64,000 nt of DNA. It comes from Paulownia fortunei. Taxonomy: Eukaryota; Streptophyta; Magnoliopsida; Lamiales; Paulowniaceae. Of this stretch, positions 49,122 through 63,361 are shown one piece after another. The stretch is taken from positions 15,170,278 to 15,234,277 of the forward strand of contig CM033114.1 of the NCBI GenBank assembly GCA_019321725.1. Reading direction: 5' to 3'. The position numbers and the translations under genes were made by a program. The notes beneath the pieces are model-generated. The model saw only the letters and a program-made list of their open reading frames with translations, did no database searches and had not been told where the DNA came from. Each line of letters starts with the position of its first letter. Position 1 is the stretch's first letter.

Positions 49122-49164
49122 CAATTGTCCATGCTTTCCATCAAAAGTCGTGGCATGTGATAAA
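49122..49164 (+). other. 43-bp island of H leader between E1 and E2 (copy 2)
   Basis: Joins CAATT of the E1 duplication to ATAAA of the E2 duplication. With E1 and E2 removed it links 39563 to 59081, giving a continuous leader alignable to 42700-42790 of E1. Confidence 0.85.
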
Positions 49165-51447
49165 TGTTGGGTTCGCTATAAAAATTTATCAAATAAATTA
49201 TCCCTTCGATTCGAAAGCGATTCTAACGATCACACTTTGTCAAGTGAATATATATAAAATAAATATATTAATTCGAATTGTACCTTTCATGCACTCTGGT
49301 TATTGTAGGGGATAAAACAATCAATTGCTTATCAGAACTCTCAGAACTTGCAGGGATCAAAGTGTCTTCCCTCTATTAGGTCCACAATATAAAAAATAAC
49401 ACCAATTAAAAGGATTCGCTAGTATCCTTTTAATCGTTTACTAATCTAGATTCAGATTAAATTTTGCCTTTTTGATCCAATTGATGGATCAAGAACAAAC
49501 TTTAAAGAATAATAAATATTGATTCTTTAAGTTCTTGAAACTTATATATACAGAGAATATGAAGAAACTCCTTTTCTTTTAAAGAATAAGAAAATCAAGA
49601 TTTCAAGAAAACAACTTCTCTTTTTTTTTCTTTTCTTTTCTTGGAGAGAAAAATAGAAGACTTAACAATTTAATATTTTTGCTAATTGCTATGGTAATTT
49701 TCAGCCCTCCCTATTAATAGGGGTTGAAAATTTGTTCATACTCCAACACTTGGAAAGTTTGTCAATTTTGAACTAATTCAAAGTTTGATTTTGGAAGGAT
49801 TCTAAATCTTCCAATAACTTTCCTCTTTTTCTCTGGACTTGTTTAAAACTACATTAGTCATCAAAATTATTTACACACGTTCTTAATAATAATTTAAACT
49901 CTTCAAATAACATCAAGATGGATATATATCAAATATATACCAAAAATATATTTATATATAAAATAAATCCTAATGGCTGATTTTTATCCTATAAAAATCG
50001 GTCATTTTATTTATTTATTTATAAATATATTAATTAAATAAATTATATTTATATAATTTATTCTTTTCATATTCTAGTGGACTTCTAAAGTAATCTTTAT
50101 TAAGTTTTGGGCTTGGACTTAAAAATCTACAAATCAATCCAATTGATTTAATCCCAAATTAATCAATCTAGTTGATTTAATCCCAAATTAATCAATCCAA
50201 TTGATTTAATCCCAAATTAATCCATTTAATTAATTATAATTTACTCGAATTGGGCTTCCTAATCAAATTAGGTCCATTTAAATAATGCAATTACTAATTG
50301 AATAATTTAATTTAATTATTAAATTAAATAGAACCCTTAAATAATTAATTAATCAATATTAATTATTTAATTTCAAACCATTGGATAAATCCCAAAAAAT
50401 TGAAAATGTTACTTTATATAAAGATGTGTGACCCTCCTAGGTTCACTACTAAGTTAGTAGTGGGATTGCAACATTTGCAACTTATGAGTAACAATTATTC
50501 CAATTAATTAATCCACTTGGAATTAATTCCTTAATTTCAAAAATCTCACTATCCATGAAAATACCTAATAAGTAGTCATAGCAAACTAGTCTTAGGTGAA
50601 ATATCGAGTAAACCTGTTTCAGTTGCGAGTACCATATATGTACGGTCCTTTCGATAACTAATATCCCTATTGAATTTAGAACATGGATTATAAGTCAAAA
50701 CCCTAAATGATTCAATAACTGTGATCTCATTTCAAATTCCAATGATTCCTGATGAATCATGATTCATCCTGCCTTGGCCAAGGTCTTTGAATCATGAACT
50801 ATGAAAACACAGGAGATTCTCTTATGTAAAAAGACAAGTGTTGAATTCTATGTTGGCCACTGACAAACCTCCATACACACCAGTCCAACACCCAACTTAC
50901 CCCCTTTGTGATTGTCAAACAATTAGAAGATATATCAAAGTGCTACATGATGCATATAAGGCTACCATCGTGCATTAAGTTTGAGGACTAGCCATATACT
51001 ATCGTAACACAAAATTTCTCATTTCAACAAGCAAATCCTCTAGCTAAGAATTTCTTGTGAGCCATCTTTGGTGTACTTGTTCCCTAATAAGCACCTACAT
51101 ATATGCACTTGCATCTTTACGCCAATGTCAATAGAATGTGGCATTCTCGTCTCACAAGCATATATCGTATGTGCGAGTCTTATTGAACCATTTGATATCC
51201 CATTTCAAAAAACTCTCGACTCGGAACTTATTTAAGCCCAAAGCCTTAGAGGCATATTATAGACCATGCCCCATAACTAAATTTGGTCTAAGAATTTTAT
51301 CTAATGTGTAGAAATAAAAGATGCAAAACATGAGATAAAGAAAATGCCTTTTTTTTATTAATATGATTCCTAATAAGATTGTCTTTACAAAAAAAAAGAG
51401 TATAATACACCCAGTCTAATTGGGGCACTAGGTATCCTACTCTAACA
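49165..51447 (-). repeat. E2 3' LTR (copy 2)
   Basis: 2283 bp. It has the 29-bp triplication at 50133-50219. Between about 50350 and 51205 it differs from copy 1 by a few per cent, then becomes identical again. Confidence 0.9.
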
Positions 51448-51461
51448 ATCTCCCACTTGCC

Positions 51462-54400
51462 CTAGCTCCAATTATCCATCTTCTCGAGATGTCTGTCGAA
51501 TACCTTCTATTCTAAGGGCTTAGTAAATAGGTATGCTACATTTTCTATTAAGGCAACTCGATCTACAATGACATCGCCTCTACCACTGATCTTTCTGATA
51601 AAGTGATATCATCTCATTATGTGCTTGGATCTTTGATAAGATCTTGGCTCATTTGCTTGCGTAATGGCTCTATTGTTATCACAGTAAATCATAACTGGAT
51701 CAACAATGGATGAAACTACACCCAACCCTTGAATGAATTTTATTATCCAAACAACTTGTTTTGTTGCATCTAATGTAGTAATATATTCAGCTTCAGTGGT
51801 AGAGTCTGCAGTCGTCTCTTACTTAGAACTCTTCCAACTGACTGCACCACCATTCAAGGTGAATATATATCTAGACATAGATTTTGAGTCGTCAATATTG
51901 GACTAAAAATTAGAGTTTGTATATCTCTCCAGTTTTAGTTCTCCATTACCGTGTATCAAAAATATATCCTTAGTCTTTCTCAAATACTTGAGGATCATCT
52001 TAATGGCTTTTCAATGTTATTTCCCTATATTGGACTGATATCTGCTCGTGACGCTCAGAGCATGTGTTATATCAGGCCTTATACACAACATTGCATACAT
52101 TATGCTCCCTATTGCAGAAACATAAGGTATGAGAGCCATCATTTCTCTGTCTTCAGGTGTCTTGGGAGACATAGCCTTAGAGAGTGAAATCCCATAACTC
52201 ATAGGCAGGAATCCTCGCTTGGATTCCTTCATGCGATACTTTTTAGCACTTTGTCTATGTACATGGACTACGATAGTTCGATCATCCTTCTTGATCTATC
52301 TCTATAGATCTTTATTCCTAGGATGAAAGATGCATCTCCTTCATGGATAACTGATTAGACAACCAAGTCCTTATTGACTGTAACATCCCTATATAATTCC
52401 TAATGAGTAGGATGTCATCAACGTAGAGCACAACAAATGTAACTACACTCCCTCTAATCTTCTTGTTAACATATGGTTCATCCAGGTTTTTATAAAAATC
52501 AAACATTTTAATTGTTTCATCTAACCGAATATTCCAACTCTTTTGAGTCCATAAATGGATCTCTGGAGCTTGCAAATTTTTTGCTCGCTGCCACTGGATA
52601 TGAAGCCTTCTGTCTACTTTATATAGATATTTTTCTTAATATTTCCATTAAGGAAAGCGGTCTTTACATCCAATTGTCATATCTCATAGTCATAATATGT
52701 AGATATGGCTAGCAGTATCCGAATGGACTTAAGCATTGCTATTGCTGAAAAAGTTTTCTCATAATCAATTCCTTGATTCTAAGTACAACCTTTTGCAACT
52801 AAATGTGTTTTATAGGTCGCTACCTCTCTATCTACTTCAAGATTCCGCATGTAAATCCATTTACATGGAGTCCATCTCAGACTGCATAGCTTCTTGCTAC
52901 TTCTCCAAGTTGATGTCAAATATCCCCTCTCCATAGCTTCTTGGATCATTATCCAAAGAGGGTCCCTCTTCTTTGTTCTCTAACAATAAGTTGTACCTCT
53001 TAGGTACACTTGAGACCATTTTGGAACTTCTAAGAGGTTGTGCCTCAGTGGGCCCAACATCAGTTGGTGTGTTATCTACTACGACAGTTAGGACATTCTG
53101 TTCAAGTTTCATGACTTTGCCATTTCTCTCTAAAAGAAATTCTTCTTCTTGGATACCCCATGAACTTACATAAGCTGGATCTCATATCCAACTTATCTTC
53201 TACTTATTGCTTCACATAAGCAACATACCCTTATACCCTAAGATATTTGTAGGAAGGTGTTTTTCCACACCATATCTCTTATGGTATTTTGGACATGGCT
53301 TTAGATGGCACCCTGTTTAATAGGTATGTCACCGTTTCCAAGACATAGCCCCAAAATGAAAGAGGTAATGTATGAAACTCATCATGAATCGAACCATGTC
53401 CAACAAGGTTTGATTCCTACATTACGCAACTCCGTTGAGTTGGGGAGTAGCACGGGGAGTCCATTGTGAGAGAATACTATTTTCTTTTACATAATCCAAA
53501 AACTATGTGCTTAAGTATTCACCTCCTCGATCAGATCGAAGAGTCTTTATACTTAAGTCAGTTTATTTCTCTACTTTGGTTCTAAATTCTTTGAACTTTT
53601 CAAATACTTTAGACTTGTACCTTAAAAGATACACATAACCATACCTAGAGAAGTCATCGGTAAAGGTTAATAAGTAGTTATAGTTCTTGCGGGCACTAAC
53701 ATTTAGTGGCCCACATACATCTGTATGGATCAAATCCAATAGATGTTTGGCTCACTCCACTTGTCCAACAAATGGAGATGTGGTCATTTTTTCTTTAAGG
53801 CAGGATTCACATGTTGGCAGTTCTTGCTCGTTGTTTAGATCAAACAATTGTGCCAACTTGTTAATCATTTTCTAAAAAATATGCCCTAATCTTGCATGCA
53901 TAGGCTCATGAAATAATGATTATCTAATTTTCTTTTATTTTGTCAAATTGTGAGAATGGAGTTATGGGGAGTAATAGTATATAAACAATTCATCAAAGAA
54001 CACGAATAGATAAAATCAGAACGTTTGAAAATGGAATAATTTCTATTTCAATGGTAAATCTAAAATCTTCTCTATCCAAAACTGAAATAGAGACAATGTT
54101 CTTAATAATATCTAAAATGAAAAGACAATTGTTTAAAACTATTACAAAGCCATTCTCAAAAGTTAGATTAACGGTGCCTATAGCTAATGCAACAACTTTT
54201 GCTCCATTTCCTATCCTAAGGACTGTCTCTCCTCCATCTAGCTTTCTACTTCTTGTCATCATTGCAGATGATGTGAGCCATATCCATTATCTAATACCTA
54301 AGAAGTATTGTTAACAGACAAGTTAAAGTTAACTTCAACAAAATATATACCTGAACTCTTTAGGCCTATAAGATACTTCTTACAATTCCTCTTCTATTGC

Positions 54401-55167
54401 CCTGGTTTGCCGCAATAATGACACTTGTCATAGCTTGAGAAAAAACCTTCTTGACACTGCCCTTTGCCTTCAGCTTATTGGTCTTAGAGGAACCCTTTTC
54501 TTTTCTCTTTCCTTTCATGGGTTTTTTAGCCTTTCATCGAGAGAGGATCCAACAAGCAAAATCGGCTTATCCTTTTTCATGGTGGACTTAGCCATCTTTA
54601 ACATGTTCACAAGCTCAGCGAGACTAGTCTTCAAATTGTGCATTCAAAATTGACAACAAAGGTGTCAAATGAGGGAGGTAGAGACTGCAGCAAAAGGTTC
54701 GTATACGATTCGTTCTCTATAATGATTCAATGGGACGCTAGCCTTTCAATGAGGGCTATCATCTTCAATCCATTGTCATGGACTGAAGAGCCCTCAGTCA
54801 TATGACATCTGGAAAGCTCTTTGGAGATCTAATATTTCATCTATCGAGTTTGTTCACCATACAAACTTTGTAGGTGAAGGAGGATTCAATAAGCAGTATC
54901 TTGATCCTCATTCTGCCTCTGCAGTTCATTTGACATCAATGCCAACATGTAGCATCGAGCCTACAGATTGTTATCAACATGACGTAGGTAATCTGCATAA
55001 GCCTCTGAAGCAATATCCTCTGGTGGAATCGAAGGAGGCGCAGCGTCGATGACATATGCCCTCTTCTCAGATTGAAGAACTATTTTAAGGTTTCTTAGCC
55101 AATCAACAAAGTTAGATTCAATTAATTTATTTTGTTCAAAGATTGTCGCAAGTGGATTCTTTGTCAT
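51462..55167 (-). pseudogene. E2 gag-pol polyprotein relic (copy 2)
   Basis: Same content as copy 1, from MTKNPLATIF (start 55167) to the TAG at 51462. RT keeps YVDDILLI. Only isolated differences from copy 1 are visible (for instance two near 54349-54361). Confidence 0.9.
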
Positions 55168-56724
55168 TTTAGTAGAAAAATCTACAAAATATGCACGAAG
55201 CAAAAAATGAGTAAATTGTGGAAAAAATATTTTTATTTAATATGAGATTTTTAATATTAAATATCTCCCACTATTTTTTTCGAATTCCGTCACCCCTAAT
55301 GGAATTTTGGGAAATCGAATTTTCTAGTGGGCTTGAGGTCCAACGAAAATATTTCACACCCCAATTTTATGAGCCCATAAAATATTTATATTAGTAGTCA
55401 ACTCTTTGACAATTGTATACTATACAACTCTCCAGTTTATTTTGCCTCACCTCTTCCTATATACCCAAATTTTATAAGTCGAGATGGTACTAAGTGTCAA
55501 ACAATACCCATCAAACTTTCGTGTAGATAGAGCATTAAGATGTCTCACGATTCATGGGCAACATAATAATGATTCTATCCCACAAGTATCTTAATGCTTG
55601 GTAGAGATCATAGCTTTCCAAGACAAGACCACCCCACGACTCATGGCCAATGATCAAGTGCAGTAGCGGTTGTCATGTCTCTACCTTTGATGGTAGGCAT
55701 TGAACAATATGTCCTACCTAACTTATCCATTTTTATTTGAAATCGAATTTTCTAAAAACAAATCTTTTACTTAATTTTCATAAATTAAATGGGGTTTAAT
55801 TTTATCCAAGACCTCATTATAATTTAAATTAGGTTTGTTATTTAATGCATGACATCATAATATCATTGCGCAAGTATAGAAGCGTTAAATATATCCTAAG
55901 CATGCATCTAATACATACTTAAATAAAATTGATGATCATGAACCAATTCTATATGGTCCATTTGAGCCAAAAATGGACCTAAGGTCAGTCCAAAGGTAAT
56001 AAAATGGAATATAACCTATTCTATCACATAATTGTATCTCATACAAACATGGGCCTTCTTTGGAACCTCTTTCTTGATTCTCCTTCGTCTTCCAAAGAAA
56101 AACAAAAACCTAACCACTTATTCTACTCTCTTTGTAGAAAATTAAATAACTTATATAGATGGAATAAGAGGCTCACAGACCCTATTTTAAAACCAAAAAT
56201 ATTAAATAAAACTAATCATATTGATCCAATGGCTCATGATCATCCTATACATGATCATAATTAACATCACATGCAATTAAAAATATGTTAGTTTATTAAG
56301 TGGTTAAACATAATTTTTTTTTGACTTGGGATATTTTTTTAATTGCTTGAAAAAAAAATTGAATTTTTTTTTCTTCAGAAATTATTAAAATTAACATTTA
56401 ATTTTAAAATTTCAGAAAATAAAAAATGGACCCAGGAAAAGTGATGCGACGAGCAGTACGAAGGATGCTCGTTGTGCGCACAAACCTCCAAGCCTGCTGC
56501 GCATGCACAGCGTGTTAAGCACGTTGTTGCCCTCAATGCGCACAGCCAGTAGGTGTCCCATTTTTTATTTTAATTTTAAATAATTTAAATAAGCAATTAA
56601 AACAATTCCCAATCATCAATTGCTAAAATTTTGCAAAATCAAATTTTACATACTAAATATGAATTTAAATAATTTAAAAATATGTATTCATAAATCCAAA
56701 ATTTACTGAATAAGCAAAACTATG
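55168..56724 (-). other. E2 leader (copy 2)
   Basis: Non-coding, same as 26416-27972, with the GC-rich island at about 56442-56552. Confidence 0.65.
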
Positions 56725-56736
56725 GCTCTAATACCA
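56725..56736 (-). other. E2 primer binding site (copy 2)
   Basis: Minus strand TGGTATTAGAGC, one base from the LTR. Confidence 0.85.
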
Positions 56737-56737
56737 C

Positions 56738-59080
56738 TGTTGGGTTCGCTATAATCATAGGGGCATGGGCAGCGAAAAATTAAAATTTTATCACACATAA
56801 ATTTATCAAATAAATTTATTCCCTCAATTCGAAAGCAATTCAAACGATCGCGCTTATTCAAGTGAATATATATAAAATAAATATATTAATTCGAATTGTA
56901 CCTTTCGTGACTTCAATTGCTGTAGGGGATGAAACAATCAATTACTTATCAAAACTCTTAAAACTCGCATGAATTTAAATTGTACCTTTCGTGCACTTCA
57001 ATTGCTGTAGGGGATGAAACAATCAATTACTTATCAAAACTCTTAAAACTCGCATGAATTTAAGTGTCTCCCCTCTATCATGTCCACAATATGAAAAATA
57101 ATACCAATTAAAAGGATTCGCTAGTATCCTTTTAATCATTTACTAATTTGAATACGGAGTAAATTTTACCTTTTTATCCAAATAATAGATCAAGAACAAC
57201 TTCCAAGAACAATAAAAATTGGTTCTTTAAGTTCTTGAAATTTATATAGAGAGAGAATATCAAGAAACTATTTTTCTTTTTAAGAACAAAAAATTCAAGA
57301 TTTTAAGAAAACACCTTTTTCTTTTCTTTCTTTTCTTTCTTTTCTTTTTTTGGAGAGAAAAATAGAAGACTTAACAAATAATACTATTGCTAATTGCTAG
57401 GGTAATTTTTGGCCCTCCCTATAAATAGGGGTTGAAAATTTGTTCATATTCCAACTCTTGGAAAGTTTGTCAACTTTGAACTATTTCAAAGTTTGATTTT
57501 GGAAGAATTCTAAATCTTCCAATTACTCTCTTTTTTTCTCTCTCCAATGTGTGTGTGGACTTGTTTGAGACTATATTATTCATCATCATTGTCTACAAAC
57601 ATTCTTGATATTAATTTGAACTCTTCAAATAATATCAAGATGGATATATATCAAATATATACCAAAAATATATTTATATACAAAATAAATCCTAGTGGCC
57701 AATTTTTATCCTATAAAAATCCATCACTTTATTTATTTATTTATAAATATGTTAATTAAAAAAATAATATTTATTTAATTTATTCTCTTCATATTCTAGT
57801 GGGCTTCTAAAGTGATCCACATTAATTTTTGGACTTGAACTTAAAAATCCACAAATCAATCCAATTGATTTAATCCCAAATTAAACAATCCAATTGATTA
57901 ATTATAATTTATTTCAATTGGGCTTCTTAATCAAATTAGGTCCAATTAAATAATCTAATTACTTAATTGAATAATTTAATTTAACCATTAAAGTAAATAG
58001 AATCCTTAATTAATTAATTAATCAATATTAATTAATTAATTTCCAACCATTAGATAAATCCCAAATTTAGAAATGTTACTTTGCATAAAGATGTGTGACC
58101 CTCTTAGGTTCACAACTAAACTAGTAGTGGGCTTTCAATATTTGCAACTTATGAATAATAACTATTTTAATTAATTAATCCAATTAATTAATCTGTTTGG
58201 AATTAACTCCTTAATTTAAAAAACCTCACTATCCATGAAAACACCTAGCAGTAATCATGGCAAACTAGTCTTAGGTGAAATAGCGAGGAAACCTATTTTA
58301 TTTGCGAGTACCATACACGTACGGTCCTTTCGATAGCTAATCTCCCAATTGATTGTAGGACATGGATTATAAGTCAAAATCCTAAATAATTCAATAACTA
58401 TGATCCCATTTCAAATTTCAATGATTCCTAATGAATCACAATTCATCCTGCCTTAACTAAGGTCTTTGAATCACGAACTATGAAAACACAAGAGATTCTC
58501 TTGTTTAAAAAGACAAGTGTCGAATTTTATGTTGGCCACTGACAAACCTCTATTCACACCAATGCAACACCCAACATACCCCCTTTGTGATTGTCAAGCA
58601 ATCAGAAGATATATCGAAGTATTGCAGGATGCACATAAGACTACTATCGTGCTCAAGTTCAAGGACTAGCCGTGTACTATCGCAACACAAAAATTCTTAT
58701 TTTGACAGGCAAAGCCCTAGCTAAGAATTTCTTATGGGCGTACTTGTTCCCTAACAAACACCCACATATATGCATTTGCGTCTCTATGCTAATGTCAATA
58801 GAATATGGCATCCTCATCTCACAAGAACTCTCGACTCAAAACTTATTTAAGACTAAAGCCTTATAAGTATGTTCCATGATCGCCATCATATGCACGACTA
58901 TGCCCCGTAGATAAATTTAGTCTAAGGAAATTTTCTATTATGCAAAAATAAAAGATGCAAAATATGAGATAAAGAAAATATTTTTTTTATTAATATGATT
59001 CTCAATAAGATTGTCTTTACAAAAGAAAAAGAGTATAATACACCCAATCTAATTGGGGTGTTGGGCATCCTACTCTAACA
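56738..59080 (-). repeat. E2 5' LTR, complete
   Basis: 2343 bp, TGTTAGAG...CCCAACA on the minus strand. It holds the 84-bp duplication (56895-57063), a TATTTATA promoter element near 57419 and a pyrimidine-rich TTTCTTTTC tract at 57316-57350. The small ORFs at 57547 and 58672 are not genes. Confidence 0.9.
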
Positions 59081-59574
59081 ATAAGCTGCTAAGCTTAGTG
59101 CATTAGCCACGAGTTATAGGATGTGCCAAGTAACAAAAGTTGTGATCACTGCTTAGTATAGTGATGCCCGTGGAGTGGGGGATCTAAATGTTATCCACGA
59201 GTTGTGGGATATTAAGAGGTTTCACTTACATAGATATTTTGATGGGTCACGTTTGATAGTGATTACCATATGGGTACTAGCATTAGGGCATATGGAATGA
59301 TAAAGCGAAATATCTTAAAGGTTGCATAGTGATGCTACTAGCAATATGTTACCTACTTTTTGCCTTTGTTATATGGGATCATAACATTGGGGTGTATGAC
59401 AACGTCAATTGGACTTTAAGTCCATTAGGAAATTAGATTTCCCAAAGTTCCATCTTGAGTGTGATGCAATTCAAATAAAATGGTGGTAGAGATTTATATT
59501 AAAAGACCTTATTGTAAATGAATGTTTAAATGAATGAATGTTTATTTTCTGCTTCACATTATATTGTAGAAAAA
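59081..59574 (+). other. Leader of H, 3' portion
   Basis: Continues the H leader interrupted at 49164. Motifs shared with the E1 leader (14030-14460) include 'cattagccacgagttatagg', 'gatgggtcacgtttga' and the 'attaggaaa...gatttccc' stretch before gag. No gene. Confidence 0.8.
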
Positions 59575-62500
59575 ATAGCTAAAAATCCACTTGCATCTAT
59601 CTTGGACACCAACAAACTCAGTGGCCCCAATTTTGTTGATTGGTTGAGGAACTTTTGAATTAGCTTACAATCTAAAAATATAAGTTATGTCCTCGAAGTC
59701 ATATCACCATCAGAATCTTTGACGGATGCAACTGACAAGGCACTTGTTGAACATCATAAATAAGTTAAAGATGATGTGCAAGCTAGGTGCTACATATTAG
59801 CATCTATGTTGAAGAAGCTTCAAAGATGGCATGAGGGTATGGCACGTGCTGCCGATATCCTACTTCACCTACAAGAGTTGTTTGGTGAACACATGAGACA
59901 AGTAAGGTACTCTATCTTAAAAGAGCTTTTCAAATGCCGTTTGGTTTAGGGCTCTTCGATTCGTGAATATGGACTGAAGATGATAAGCCTTATTGAAAAG
60001 CTTAAATCCTTCGGAGTCATTATCGAAATGAGCTCTACTTGGATCTAATTTTGCAGTCTCTACCTGATTCATTTGACTTATTCATGGTAAACTTTAACAT
60101 ACAAAAGATAGAGACTAGTCTCCCTGAGCTTGTTAACATGTTGAAAATCGACTGAGTCCACCATAAAAAGGAGAAGTCCGTCACACTTATTGGGTCTTCA
60201 TCCCAATTGAAGACTACCAAGTCTAAGAAAGGGAAAGGAAAATATTCTTATAAGAAGAACAAAAAGCTAAAGACAGATGGTTGAGTTAAGAAGGGTCCCT
60301 AGGCCAATGACAAATGCCACAATTGTGGCAGGCCGAAGCATTGGAGAAGAAAGTGCAAGAAATACCTTGATTTTGCCAGAATGGTTCTGGTATGTTCTTC
60401 ATTGAAGTTAACCTTTTGGTTAATGATGCTTCTTGGGTATCAGATACTGGTTGTGGTTCTCATTTATGCAATAACTTGTAGGCGATGACAAGAAACAAGG
60501 AGCTAAGTAAAGAAGAGTACCATTCGATTGGGGAATGGAGCAAAAGTTGTTGTGTTAGCCATAGGGACTATCTACCTAGCATTAGGCGATGGAAATAGAT
60601 TAGTTTTAAATATTCATCTTTACTTTCCCCAGTTAATAAAGAATATTTTCTCTATTCCAGTTTTAGATAGAGAAGGTTTTAGTTTTCTAATAAAAGATGG
60701 AAGTTGTTCTATTTAACTTGATTCTTTTTCATTCTTCTTTGTTGTATGTGGGAATGATGGCAAATGATTTATACACTATTCAACCCTAAAATTCTATCTT
60801 GCATATTCAATAGAGTAATAAACAAAAAAATGGATAATCAAACCTCAACATACATGTGGCATGCTAGATTAGGCCATATCTCTAAAAAAAGAGTTCACAA
60901 GACGGCACAATTACTTAACCTTAGGGACTTGCAAGAAATGCCAATATGTGAATCTTGCCTCAAATAATCACTATTTGTTAGACAAGTAGAGTGAGTCACT
61001 GATAGAATGGATTTGATCCACTCAGATATATGTAGACCACTAAGTGTTAGTGCTCAGGAAAACTATTCTTACTTTATTACCATTACCAATGATTATTCTA
61101 GGTTTAGGTATGTGTATCTCATGAGATACAAGTCTAAAGCCTGTAAAAATTTCAAAGAATTCAGGCAAGATATAGAGAATCAAATTGGGAGAAGCATCAA
61201 GATACTTCGATATGATCGAGAAGGACAATACTTGAGCAGTGAGCTCATTGATTATCTACGAGAGAATAGGATTCTCTCCCAGTAGACTCCATCTTGCTTG
61301 ACATGATTCAATCCATAATGAACTTCACATAGCTTCCTTCTTCATTTTGGGGTTATATCTTAGAAACGGGGGCATTCTTACTCAACATAGTGCCGTCAAG
61401 GTCTGTGCCCAAAGTGCTATATGAGATATGGCATGGCAAAGCCCCCTTTTACAATTACCTTAGGGTATGGGGATGCCCTACTTATGTAAAGCAGCAAGTG
61501 GGAGATAAGTTAGATATGAGATCCATCTTATGTAAGTTTGGGGGTACCTAAAGAAATCTATTGGGTACTATTTTTTGACCCCTCAGAAAAAAATGAGTTT
61601 ATTTCGAGGAATGACATCTTCCTAGAGAAGGGGTTTATGTTAGATAGAAAAGGCGAGGGCATAGAACTTAAAGAAATTCAAGAGCCACAAATACTTCCAC
61701 AAGAGGCAATAGTGATTGAACCCCTAACTTCTAACACTTCAAGTACACAAACTCTAAGGAGATCTGGAAGGATGTCAAGGCAATGTGAAAAGTATAACCT
61801 TTTGTTAGAGAATAATAAGGAGGATGTTCCTTTGGATACCAATCCAAGGAGCTATAATGATCTGATGTCTGATATTGATTCAAGAAAATAATAAGAAGCC
61901 ATGCAGTTTGAAATGGACTTTATGTACTCCAACAAGGTATGGACCTTACTGGACTCACCAGAGAAAATTATGTTCCCATTGGTTACAAATTAGTCTATAA
62001 ACAAAAGAATAGAGTAGATGAGAGGTTGTGTCCTGTAAGGGTAGACTGGTTGCGAAGGGTCATACTTAGAAGCAAGGGATAAAATATGAGAAAACCTTTT
62101 CACTAGCGGTGATGCTTAAGTTCATTCACATACTGCTAGTTATATCAATGTATTATGACTACGAGATATGGTAAATGGATATGAAGATCGTTTTTTCCCA
62201 ATGGAAACATTGAGGAAAAAAATATATAAAGCAGCCAGAGGTTTCATATCCAAAGGGAGTAATCAAAAGGTTTGCAAATTCTAGAGATTCATTTATGGAC
62301 TCAAACAAACTTCCCAAAGTTGGAAGATCTAATTTCAATAAGGTAATCAAGTCGTTTGATTTCCTTAAAAATCTAGATGAACCATGTGTGTACAAAAAGG
62401 TTAGTGGGAATGCAGTAACATTTTTGGTCTTGTACATTGATGATACCTACTCATTGGAAATGATGTAGGGGTGTTAAAATCAATGAAGGCTTGGTTGTCT

Positions 62501-63340
62501 ATAGAGTTGTCCATGAAGGATTTGGAAGAAACATCCTTTGTGTAGGGGATCAAGATCTATAAAGATAGATCTAAAAGATTGCTCGAACTGTCCCAATTCT
62601 TGTATATAGATAAAGTTCTAAAGAGGTTTAGCATGGATGAATCCAAGAGAGGATACCTCCCGATGAGTCATGGGATTTTTCTTTCAAAGTCTATGTCCCC
62701 AAAGACTCCACAAGAAAGAAAAAAGGATGACTCACGTACCTTATGTACCCGCTCTAGGAAGATTTATGGATGCAATGCTACGTACAAGGACTAATATTGC
62801 ATATGCTTAGAGTGCCATGAGTGGATATCAATCAAATTTAGGTGAGTAATGGAAAGCTGAAGTTAGAATGGTTTACTGATTCTAGTTTTTAGTCCAATGT
62901 AGACGATTTCAAGTCGATGTCCAGATTCGTGTTCACCTTGAAGGGTGGTGCAGTTAGCTGGAAAAGTCCCAAGCAAGATAAGACTATATATTCTACCACT
63001 GAGGCTGAATATATTATGCTATCTAGTGCTGCAAAAGAGGCTATTTAGATATGGAACGTCATCCAAAAGTTGGGTGTTGTTCTAGTGGCTGTTGATCTAA
63101 TACCCTGTATTATGACCACAATAGGGGCAATTGTACAAACAAAAGAGCCAAGGTTTCGTTAAAGATTCATGCATATCAAGAGGCGATACTATCTAATTTG
63201 AGAGAAGTTGGTAGAGGTAACATCAAAGTAGAGCAAGTTGCCTCAACAAAAAATATAGTAGACTCACTGAGCAAACCCCTAGCTCAGTGAGTGTTTGAAG
63301 GACATTTTGAGAGGATGGGCCCCAAATACATGGGTAATTG
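59575..63340 (+). pseudogene. H gag-pol polyprotein relic
   Basis: Gag aligns from AKNPLASILDTNKLSGPNFVDWLRNF, with the ATG start mutated to ATA at 59575. The zinc knuckle is intact at about 60315-60356 (CHNCGRPKHWRRKC), and the protease keeps DTGCGSHLC at 60443. Pre-integrase WHARLGHISKKR is near 60858. The integrase at 61007-61285 keeps the two Asp motifs (HSDICRPL, TNDYSRF), but about 55-60 bases with the catalytic-Glu motif are deleted near 61296. The IN-RT linker (LRRSGRMSRQCEKYNLLLEN) is at 61538-61891. RT follows to about 62800, with YIDD followed by a one-base deletion. RNase H (STTEAEY near 62993) is decayed and its start is partly deleted. Several stops occur. The lineage is that of E1 and E2. 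Confidence 0.9.
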
Positions 63341-63361
63341 GCTTTTAAACAAATGGGATAT

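Larger units (their letters stand above)
38210..57098. repeat. Copy 2 of the 18.9-kb near-identical duplication
   Basis: Counterpart of 9459-28346. Unlike copy 1 it continues past its right end into the rest of the E2 5' LTR and H, with TSDs that close properly, so this copy shows the complete arrangement. Confidence 0.95.
49165..59080 (-). mobile_element. E2: complete Ty1/copia element (copy 2)
   Basis: A 9.92-kb element on the minus strand with both LTRs (49165-51447, 56738-59080), primer binding site, gag-pol relic and polypurine tract. Flanks are ATAAA (49160-49164) and ATAAG (59081-59085), a target-site duplication with one transition. It lies in the leader of H in reverse orientation. 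The LTRs differ by roughly 10% in the parts I compared, so it is an old insertion. Confidence 0.92.

Noticed and set aside
9459..57098. Two independent insertions of the same element pair
   Set aside because: Flanking H sequence, target duplications, the RT capture and the tandem changes are shared at a constant offset, so the whole block was copied or assembled twice.
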